Below, piece by piece: positions 1 through 4,641 of a DNA stretch of 5,409 bases. Below the pieces are notes generated by a model. The model was given only the letters and a program-made list of their open reading frames with translations, had not been told where the DNA came from and searched no databases. Location of the stretch: the NCBI GenBank assembly GCA_005788935.1, contig SYAK01000107.1:1-5409 (forward strand). Direction: 5' to 3'. This DNA comes from Pseudomonadota bacterium (GTDB taxonomy: Bacteria; Myxococcota; UBA9042; PHBI01). The position numbers and the translations under genes were made by a program. Each line of letters begins with the position of its first letter. The first letter of the stretch is position 1.

Positions 1-3000
1 ACGACGCTCGGCGCGAGCTCTGAACCGACCGGGGTGATCGCGGGCAGCGCGTACCGCTGGCAGCGCACGCCCCAGCCGCCCGTACCCTCCTGCCCGAGGC
101 TCTCCCAGCACGCGAGGAGCTGCGTCCCGTCACGCCGCGCCGCGACCGCTGGCCCGGCCTGGTCGGAGGTCGTGATCCCGTTCAGGCGGGCAGGAGGCCC
201 GAGGGTCCCGTCGGCGCTCAGGATTCGGCCGAACACACCGAGGCCGTCAGCGTCCTCGGCCATCGATTCCCACGCGACGAGGACACTGCTCGCGCCCACG
301 GCCGCCACAGCGCTGCGATCCTGGGCGAACTGCGTCGTGGCGTTGACCCGAAGCTCGGCCCGCCGCAGCGCCCCGTCAGCCCCGATGACGGCCGCGTAGA
401 CGTCGGCGTTGCCACCCGACACGCCCGTCCAGCTCACGACGCAGGCGTCACCCATGGCCGCAATCGACGGCCTGTGCTGGTCGCCCGCGGTCTGTGCGGC
501 CACCCGCAGCTCGCCCGCGCGCGGCCTCCCCGCGAGGTCGAAGGCGCGCGCGTAGACCCCGAGCCCGGACCCGTCCTGTCCGGCCGAATGCCACACCACG
601 ACGAACCCTGTCGCGGTCGCCGCGACCCTTGGCTGTCCCTGGTCGCCGGCGTCCGTCTCGTTCAGCCGCCGCTCGGGTCCAAGCGGCTCGCCAGCGTCGT
701 CGACGATGCGCCCGAAGATCTCGGTGCCGCCCGCGACCGACGGCCCCTCCCAGACAAGCATCACCTCGCCTGACGGCGCGCGCGCTGCGGCGGCGTAGCG
801 CTGCGCCCCGAGGGTCGCCTGATTCGCGCGGCGCTCGGGGCTGCCCGGGAGGGTCACGCCGTCCTTCGCGAAGCGGCGCGTCCAGACGCGGCTCTGGTCG
901 TCGACGAAGGCCACGACCCAGTCATCCCCCCCGAGGACCTGCACGGCCGGGCGAGACTGCGCCCCCGCGGTCAGGCGGTTGACGGTCAGGTTCGCCCCGA
1001 GCGGCGCGCCCGTCTCCGAGAAGCGCTGCGCCTTGACCGCGTAACCGCTGCCATCGCCGTTGGCGTCGTCGAAGACCACGACGAAGCCATCGTCGCCGAA
1101 CACCCCGACGTCGCCGAGGCCCTGCGCCCCCGTGCGCTGCGTCGAGACGGTCACGATCTCGCCAAGCGGCGCGCCGTCCGTGTCGAAACGCCTCAGGAAG
1201 ACCCCGAGCCCGCTGCCGTCCACCTGGGCCGCCTCCCAAAGGAGCACGAAGCGCCCGCTCTCGAAGGTCCCGACACGCACCTTCGAGATGGTCTGCCCAG
1301 CGCTGTGCGTCACGAGCACCCAGGGTGCCGCACCCTCGCGGGCGCCCGCCAGGTCGAAGCGCGCCGCCTCGATGGCGAGGCCCGACTCCGCGACCCACGC
1401 CGCGAGGAAGCGGTTGCTGCCGTTGCGCGTCATCCGCGCATCGAACTCACCAGTCGTGGCGGTCTCGGCGACGAGGGTCACGCGCGGGCCGACTGTGTTG
1501 AAGCCGGTCGGGGGGTGGTACCAGACGCGCTCGGGGGCGGGCCCGATGGCAGAGCCGGGCGAGACGTCGCCCCTGGCCGACCCGACGTGTCCGAAGCTCC
1601 CGTTCGCGAAGGCGAGGGTCGCGACCCGCTGGCCCGTGAACTGGGCCGTCCCGATGCAGGTCGCGGTCGAGGTCAGACGCGCTATCAGCGTAGCCGACCA
1701 GAGGGAGCCCTGGGTGGCAAGCGTCCCCTCGGCCTCGAAGAGCGTCCCGCGCATCGGGGCCTCGGCGTTGAGGGTCTGGGTGGTGCCGCAGCCGCCGGTC
1801 CTCAGGACGTACGGGCCGTTCCAGTCGACGACCACATGCTGGCCCGCCATGTTGGCCGACATGCGGGCCGACCACGTCGCGGGCCGCGCGAGGCCGACGA
1901 TGACGAGCTCCTCGCCCTCACGGCTCCCGGAGGCGTCGGAGTGGCGAAGGCGTTGGGGGAGGCTCGTGCCCGACTGCCACCACTGCACGGCGTAGCGGCC
2001 ACCCCCGAGGTCGGCCATCGCAGGCTCGACCTGCCCAGTCCCGCCAAGCGACAGCTGATCCTCGACGCAGGCGTCGCCCGTGCCAGCGCAGACTCCGCCC
2101 GAACAGGCATCTGAAAGCGTACATGCATCACCATCGTCACAAAAGATCCCGTTGTCGCGCGCGCGCCTGACGCAGCGGCGGTTCGCGGACTCGCAGACGC
2201 CCTCCTGGCACTGGTCGCCGACCTCCGCGTCGCAGTCCCGCGCGGTCCCGCGCGTGCACTGCCCCGCCCCGTCGCAGGTCGCCTCCACGAGGCAGAAGTC
2301 CGACGGGGTGCAGGCCGTGCCAACGGGCCGGGGGGTCTGGGCGCAGAGGTGGCGCGTCGCGTCGAGGGCCTGACACACCCCGAAGTTGCACATGTCGCCC
2401 GCGCTGGCACATTCTGGCGGCGCCCCGGGCACGCACGCCCCCTCGACACACGCATCACCTTGCGTGCAACCATCACCATCGCTGCAGGCGCTGCCGTTCG
2501 CCGCGGGCGTGACACCGCACGCGTCCGACGCCTCGTCACATTCGCCAAGACGGCACCCACCGTCGCTGCCCGCGCACACCCGGGGGGCCCCGCCGAGGCA
2601 GCGCCCGGCCCCGTCGCAGCGGTCCCCCACGGTACAGAAGCGACCGTCATCACACGCCTTCGTGGCTGGCGCGCTGACCGCGGCGCAGCGGCTGCTGTTC
2701 GGTCCGGTCGACTCGCAGGTCTCGCTCGCGCAGGCCGTCTCGGGGCCGCAGGTCACCGGGGCCCCCGCGACACACGCCCCCGCGAGGCAGCGGTCGTCCC
2801 GGGTGCAGCCGTCGGCGTCCGCATCGCACGGCGTCTCGTCCACGCGCTCGGCGTGGCTGCAGCGCCCCGTCGCGACCTCGCAGGCGTCGACCGTGCAGGG
2901 GTTTCCGTCGTCGCACCCCGCGTCGGTCGTGCAGCAGCCCTCCGTCGCCGCACCACCGCAGACCCCGTCGAAGCAGGCGTCGCCGCGGGTGCAGCGGTCA

Positions 3001-4448
3001 CCGTCGTCGCAGGCCGCGCCCGTCGTCGGGGCGTTCACGCAGCCGAGCCCTGGCGCGCAGACCTCGTCGGTGCAGGCCTGCCCGCCGTCGCAGGCGCTGT
3101 CGACCGGGACGTGGACGCACTCGCCCGAGTCCGGGTCGCAGCGGTCGGTGGTGCAGGCGACCGTGTCGTCGCAGAGCCCCTCGTCGGCCGTCCCGTCACA
3201 GTCGTCGTCGCGACCGTTGCAGCGTTCGAGGGCGCCTGGCGCGACCGCGGCGTCGCGAGGGGCGCAGTCCACGGTGTCGGGGGTGCCGTCGGCGTCATCG
3301 TCCGCGTCGCAGGCGTCGCCGTCGCTGTCGCCGTCCGTGTCGGCCTGGTCGGGGTTGTCAGCGTTCGGGCAGTTGTCGTTCGTGTCGAGCGCGCCGTCGC
3401 CGTCGGCGTCGGGATCGACACAGTCCGCGAGGCGGTCGCCGTCGGCGTCGCCGAACCCGTCGTCGGGGACCCCGTCGCAGTTGTCGTCGAGCCCGTTGCA
3501 GCGCTCGGCCTCGGGCGTCGGCCCATCGCACGACGCCCGACCCGCGACGCAGGCTGGCGTCCCCTCGCAGCGGCCGAAGTCGTTCCCGATGGTGCAGGTC
3601 GTCGCCGGCTCGAGGTTGTCGTCGAGGCCGTCACAGTCGTTGTCGAACCCGTCGCAAACCTCGGCGGACGGGGTCGGGGCGTCGCACGCGGTGAGTCCGT
3701 CAGGGCCGCAGATGCGGTCCCCGCGGCACGTGCCGGCGGCGCTCGCGACCTCGCAGCGGGTGTGCATCGCGAGCACGCCGCCGACCTCGTTGCAGGAACA
3801 GGTGCTGTCGGTCTTCCGGCACTGCCGGGTGGCCGTCCCGTCGCCAAGCGTGGCGTCGGTGCAGGCGTAGCCCTCCGGGCACTCGGCGTCGGCCTCGCAG
3901 TGGGTGCCACAGAAGCGCCCCACGGCGCCGTAGTCGAGGCACACCGCGGGCTCGGCCTCGCCCTTGGCCTGACAGTCGAGGTTGTCCTCGCACGGCTGGC
4001 AGAGCTTGGCGAAGCGCGGCAGACACAGGAAGACGGGGTCGCTGCTTCCGACGTCGGCGAGGACGCAGGCGAACCCCTCGGCGCAGGTCTCGATGCAGGC
4101 GCTCGCGCAGCGCTTGCCAGCCTCGAGGGCGACGCAGTAGCCCTGACAGTCGGCGGGCTCGGTGCACGCGCAGCCCGCCGCGAGGGGCGTGGTCTCGCAC
4201 CCGGTCACCGACGTCTCGGCGCCTGTCGAGGCGTCGCTCGGGGTCGTCAGGTCGAACCCGATCGTCTCGGGAGCGCTCGCCGTCTCCTCGGTGTCCGAGC
4301 CAGGCGCCGTCCCGCTGGCGCCCGCGTCGACCACCTTCGCCCCCGAGGCGCTGTCCCAGCCGCAGCCCGAGGCTGCACACGCGAGCGCCACGAGCAGGAA
4401 GTACGTATCACGTTGCGCGGTGGGGACGTGAGGGAGGAGCGCACGCAT
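1..4448 (-). CDS. Giant Cys/Asp-rich repeat lipoprotein (MopE-like, TSP3-like, CTDC-like and propeller-like repeats), 3' end missing
   Basis: The frame is open without a stop from an ATG at 4448-4446 to the left edge: 1482 complete codons plus two bases. I translated it throughout and checked the frame at internal Met codons (residues 228, 686, 811, 1332). Order: signal peptide with probable lipid-attachment Cys29; acidic low-complexity linker 30-83; Cys-rich module 84-219; MopE-like motifs at 265-280, 317-331 and 410-424 with thrombospondin-3-like Asp repeats at 334-395; thirteen four-Cys units at 426-787; then about nine or more ~54-residue repeats from 1010 (degenerate ones from about 815) that continue off the edge. 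The start is supported by AAGGA seven bases upstream and by a good signal peptide directly behind it. No catalytic motif is visible. A structural, adhesive or metal-binding surface role is inferred; substrate and partner are unknown. Very acidic, with only nine Lys. The gene is easy to miss because it lacks a stop in the window and has long antisense shadows. Confidence 0.93.
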   Translation of the reverse strand, partial: MRALLPHVPTAQRDTYFLLVALACAASGCGWDSASGAKVVDAGASGTAPGSDTEETASAPETIGFDLTTPSDASTGAETSVTGCETTPLAAGCACTEPADCQGYCVALEAGKRCASACIETCAEGFACVLADVGSSDPVFLCLPRFAKLCQPCEDNLDCQAKGEAEPAVCLDYGAVGRFCGTHCEADAECPEGYACTDATLGDGTATRQCRKTDSTCSCNEVGGVLAMHTRCEVASAAGTCRGDRICGPDGLTACDAPTPSAEVCDGFDNDCDGLDDNLEPATTCTIGNDFGRCEGTPACVAGRASCDGPTPEAERCNGLDDNCDGVPDDGFGDADGDRLADCVDPDADGDGALDTNDNCPNADNPDQADTDGDSDGDACDADDDADGTPDTVDCAPRDAAVAPGALERCNGRDDDCDGTADEGLCDDTVACTTDRCDPDSGECVHVPVDSACDGGQACTDEVCAPGLGCVNAPTTGAACDDGDRCTRGDACFDGVCGGAATEGCCTTDAGCDDGNPCTVDACEVATGRCSHAERVDETPCDADADGCTRDDRCLAGACVAGAPVTCGPETACASETCESTGPNSSRCAAVSAPATKACDDGRFCTVGDRCDGAGRCLGGAPRVCAGSDGGCRLGECDEASDACGVTPAANGSACSDGDGCTQGDACVEGACVPGAPPECASAGDMCNFGVCQALDATRHLCAQTPRPVGTACTPSDFCLVEATCDGAGQCTRGTARDCDAEVGDQCQEGVCESANRRCVRRARDNGIFCDDGDACTLSDACSGGVCAGTGDACVEDQLSLGGTGQVEPAMADLGGGRYAVQWWQSGTSLPQRLRHSDASGSREGEELVIVGLARPATWSARMSANMAGQHVVVDWNGPYVLRTGGCGTTQTLNAEAPMRGTLFEAEGTLATQGSLWSATLIARLTSTATCIGTAQFTGQRVATLAFANGSFGHVGSARGDVSPGSAIGPAPERVWYHPPTGFNTVGPRVTLVAETATTGEFDARMTRNGSNRFLAAWVAESGLAIEAARFDLAGAREGAAPWVLVTHSAGQTISKVRVGTFESGRFVLLWEAAQVDGSGLGVFLRRFDTDGAPLGEIVTVSTQRTGAQGLGDVGVFGDDGFVVVFDDANGDGSGYAVKAQRFSETGAPLGANLTVNRLTAGAQSRPAVQVLGGDDWVVAFVDDQSRVWTRRFAKDGVTLPGSPERRANQATLGAQRYAAAARAPSGEVMLVWEGPSVAGGTEIFGRIVDDAGEPLGPERRLNETDAGDQGQPRVAATATGFVVVWHSAGQDGSGLGVYARAFDLAGRPRAGELRVAAQTAGDQHRPSIAAMGDACVVSWTGVSGGNADVYAAVIGADGALRRAELRVNATTQFAQDRSAVAAVGASSVLVAWESMAEDADGLGVFGRILSADGTLGPPARLNGITTSDQAGPAVAARRDGTQLLACWESLGQEGTGGWGVRCQRYALPAITPVGSELAPSV
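3..1421 (-). repeat. Nine ~54-residue beta-propeller-like repeats, residues 1010-1482 and beyond
   Basis: Repeats by eye: 1010-1062, 1063-1117, 1118-1172, 1173-1224, 1225-1278, 1279-1332, 1333-1384, 1385-1438 and 1439 to the edge. Consensus: G-x-F-V-V-V-W, then an acidic DGSGxGV turn, an x-R-F strand, an aGxxxG turn, an E-x-x-V-N strand, then T-x-G-x-Q-x-x-P-x-V-A. The clearest copy is 1279-1332 (GFVVVWHS, DGSGLGVYARAFD, GDQHRPSIAAM). This pattern is familiar from very large bacterial secreted or surface proteins and suggests beta-propeller blades or stacked beta repeats. The Asp-rich turns may bind calcium. The array is cut at the window edge in a strand with a GSEL piece, so at least one more repeat is expected. 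Confidence 0.75.
1422..2054 (-). other. Transition region with degenerate propeller-like repeats, residues 799-1009
   Basis: The four-Cys units stop at C794 and the protein becomes Val/Trp/Gly-rich. Residues 815-867 (GGRYAVQWWQSG...REGEELVI) align by eye with the later ~54-residue repeats. Residues 868-922 (VVVDW...) look like a further worn copy. Residues 923-1009 show no clear register. Two isolated Cys, C887 and C931, fall in the worn part and could bridge. It is probably the start of the same beta-rich array, diverged from the rest. Confidence 0.5.
2067..3173 (-). repeat. Thirteen four-Cys units of two alternating types (CTDC-like), residues 426-794
   Basis: Residues 426-794 hold 55 Cys. 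They resolve into thirteen units of four Cys, plus a C505-C506 pair and a terminal C794. Units starting at 480, 541, 599, 655, 713 and 770 (type A) end in C-x5-C-x(4,5)-C with a core like CDDGDRCTRGDAC. The other seven (426, 453, 512, 567, 625, 680, 739; type B) end in C-x4-C-x(5-9)-C, for example CDDGNPCTVDAC. From unit 2 onward B and A alternate without exception. The cores resemble the Dicty_CTDC repeat (C-x-D-G-N-P-C-T-x-D-x-C) seen in Dictyostelium and bacterial surface proteins. This assignment is by motif recognition. Confidence 0.8.
3177..3656 (-). repeat. Three MopE-like CDG-x-D-x-x-CDG motifs, residues 265-424
   Basis: The motifs are CDGFDNDCDGLDDN at 265-278, CNGLDDNCDGVPDDG at 317-331 and CNGRDDDCDGTADEG at 410-424. 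They match the pattern of the 'putative metal-binding motif / Cu-binding MopE' protein family, named after the surface copper protein MopE of Methylococcus capsulatus. The dense Asp/Asn side chains look more suited to calcium than to copper. The copper site described for MopE involves His and a modified Trp, neither of which lies in these motifs. The first two motifs are 52 residues apart; the third is separated by an inserted Asp-repeat segment. Confidence 0.8.
3264..3449 (-). repeat. Thrombospondin type 3-like Asp repeats, residues 334-395
   Basis: Runs of D-x-D-G-D occur at 334-338, 347-351, 370-374 and 374-378, with D-x-D-D-D-x-D-G at 381-388. They are interleaved with the typical NDNCPNADNPDQADTDGDS piece (357-375) and with Cys at 343, 360, 380 and 395. 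This is the calcium-binding signature of thrombospondin type 3 repeats: the N-C-P-N-x-x-N-P-D-Q-x-D-x-D-G-D core is nearly canonical. Bacterial versions occur in OmpA-like and large secreted proteins. Calcium binding is expected from the family and has not been shown here. Confidence 0.85.
3792..4199 (-). other. N-terminal Cys-rich module, residues 84-219
   Basis: The module carries 21 Cys in 136 residues, from C84 to C219. It opens with GCACTEPADC (92-101), has the recurrent pieces CAEGFAC (122-128) and CPEGYAC (190-196), a VFLCLPR segment (139-145), an LCQPC segment (149-153) and a closing CSC (217-219). The CPxGxxC pieces resemble EGF/TIL-type disulfide folds. Similar modules precede MopE-like motifs in predicted surface proteins of Myxococcota, by recollection of the style, not by a search. 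Disulfide bonding implies folding outside the cytoplasm. Confidence 0.6.
4200..4361 (-). other. Acidic Ser/Thr/Asp/Gly linker, residues 30-83
   Basis: A low-complexity stretch rich in Ser, Thr, Ala, Gly, Asp and Glu, with one Lys, no Arg and no Cys. It separates the lipid anchor from the first Cys-rich module. This is the usual tether composition of surface lipoproteins; no domain is recognised. Confidence 0.65.
4362..4448 (-). other. Signal peptide with probable lipobox, residues 1-29
   Basis: Residues 1-16 form an n-region with Arg2 and Arg13. Residues 17-28 form a hydrophobic core (FLLVALACAASG) ending at Cys29. The A-S-G-C context fits a signal peptidase II lipobox, except that the -3 residue is Ala instead of the usual Leu. 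Cys24 (A-L-A-C) is a weaker alternative attachment site. Gly30 follows Cys29, with no Asp at +2, so in a Gram-negative cell sorting to the outer membrane is the default expectation. If the lipobox is not used, the segment still works as an ordinary Sec signal. Confidence 0.75.
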
Positions 4449-4455
4449 GGCAGGT

Positions 4456-4460
4456 TCCTT
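4456..4460 (-). promoter_or_regulatory. Ribosome binding site of the giant lipoprotein gene
   Basis: AAGGA on the minus strand lies seven bases before the ATG at 4448. It fixes the start, since no in-frame ATG or GTG lies between it and 4526. Its first base is also the last base of the stop codon of the upstream 7-codon frame, which would permit translational coupling. Confidence 0.7.
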
Positions 4461-4483
4461 CAGGCAGGCGATAGGCGGAACAT
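4460..4483 (-). CDS. Possible 7-codon leader peptide (MFRLSPA)
   Basis: A short frame from ATG at 4483-4481 to TGA at 4462-4460 is preceded at five bases by a perfect AGGAGG, the strongest Shine-Dalgarno in the spacer. It is out of frame with the lipoprotein gene (shift of one). It ends eleven bases before that gene's ATG, and its stop overlaps the next AAGGA. It could be a translated leader that hands ribosomes to the main start, or a chance frame. No amino-acid run typical of an attenuator peptide is present. Confidence 0.35.
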   Translation of the reverse strand: MFRLSPA

Positions 4484-4488
4484 CGTGG

Positions 4489-4494
4489 CCTCCT
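4489..4494 (-). promoter_or_regulatory. Consensus Shine-Dalgarno (AGGAGG) in front of the 7-codon leader frame
   Basis: AGGAGG on the minus strand stands five bases from the ATG at 4483 and 40 bases from the lipoprotein ATG, too far to serve the latter directly. Its strength compared with the weaker AAGGA further on is the main reason to take the short leader frame seriously. Confidence 0.5.
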
Positions 4495-4531
4495 GAAGCT
4501 AGCGCCGAAATGCGCGATGCACAAACGGCAC

Positions 4532-4555
4532 CCGCGCCCCTGGGACAGGGCGCGG
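4532..4555 (-). terminator. Hairpin, possible terminator of the monooxygenase gene
   Basis: CCGCGCCC (4532-4539) and GGGCGCGG (4548-4555) form an 8-bp perfect GC stem with an 8-base loop, about 90 bases after the monooxygenase stop. On the minus strand only a weak T-run (GTTTGT, 4526-4521) follows, so it is at best an imperfect intrinsic terminator. It could also be a mere structural element of the leader. Confidence 0.35.
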
Positions 4556-4593
4556 CCGGGCGGGTCCAGGCCGCCTCGGCGCGGCCGCCCGGC
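4555..4593 (-). repeat. GC-rich inverted repeat in the intergenic spacer
   Basis: GCCGGGCGG (4555-4563) is the exact reverse complement of CCGCCCGGC (4585-4593), giving a 9-bp stem with a 21-base loop. Inside the same stretch GGCCGC (4569-4574) and GCGGCC (4581-4586) form a competing 6-bp stem with a 6-base loop. The outer stem shares base 4555 with the neighbouring hairpin at 4532-4555. It may help end the monooxygenase transcript or fold the leader of the next gene. Confidence 0.35.
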
Positions 4594-4641
4594 ACCGACC
4601 GCCTGGCCCGCACGCGACAGCCGAGGCTGCCGGACCGCCGC

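Larger units (their letters stand above)
4449..4641. other. Intergenic spacer, 193 bases
   Basis: The spacer between two same-strand genes contains the two hairpins, the leader frame and two Shine-Dalgarno sequences described separately. No tRNA, riboswitch or convincing promoter was recognised. The only -35/-10-like pair (4524-4519 and 4501-4496 on the minus strand, 17 bases apart) matches only three of six bases in each box. Confidence 0.6.

Noticed and set aside
34..1995. Overlapping plus-strand open frames of 100-311 codons
   Set aside because: All are antisense to the propeller-like repeats and have compositions expected from GC-rich shadows, with no domain and no Shine-Dalgarno support.
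2067..3656. A CRISPR-like or tandem DNA repeat
   Set aside because: Repeating tcgtcgcag-type strings reflect recurring Cys-Asp-Asp-Gly codons in a protein repeat. Units vary in length and sequence, with no identical direct repeats or regular spacers.
2386..3870. A 494-codon Ser/Gln/Pro-rich plus-strand open frame
   Set aside because: It is another antisense shadow of the Cys-rich region: its Ser, Gln and Pro residues are other-frame readings of the complements of the GAC/TGC/GGC codons. It has no start context and no recognisable motif.
1802..4444. Minus-strand open frames in the other two frames (for example 3035-3910, 3700-4380, 1802-2653, 4247-4444)
   Set aside because: They are frame-shifted readings of the same gene (Thr/Ala/Arg/Pro-rich). 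Only the frame starting at 4448 preserves Cys spacing and repeats through all these intervals.
4460..4483. The idea that the true lipoprotein start is at 4483 with a frameshift near 4462
   Set aside because: The frame from 4448 already gives a complete signal peptide with a ribosome binding site at correct spacing, so no frameshift is needed. Extending the n-region further would make the signal peptide less typical.
2349..4496. A 715-codon open frame on the plus strand, rich in Arg, Ala and Val
   Set aside because: It is exactly antisense to the lipoprotein gene. The sense codons GAC, GGC, TGC and GCG have stop-free complements, so the long open frame follows from composition. Its protein is an Arg/Val/Ala/Gly low-complexity string without a domain, while the minus-strand frame shows ordered Cys and Asp motifs.
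4496..4524. A sigma-70-like promoter (TTGTGC, 17 bases, TAGCTT on the minus strand)
   Set aside because: Each box matches only three of six bases. The predicted start would fall on the AGGAGG and remove it from the transcript. It is not strong enough to annotate.
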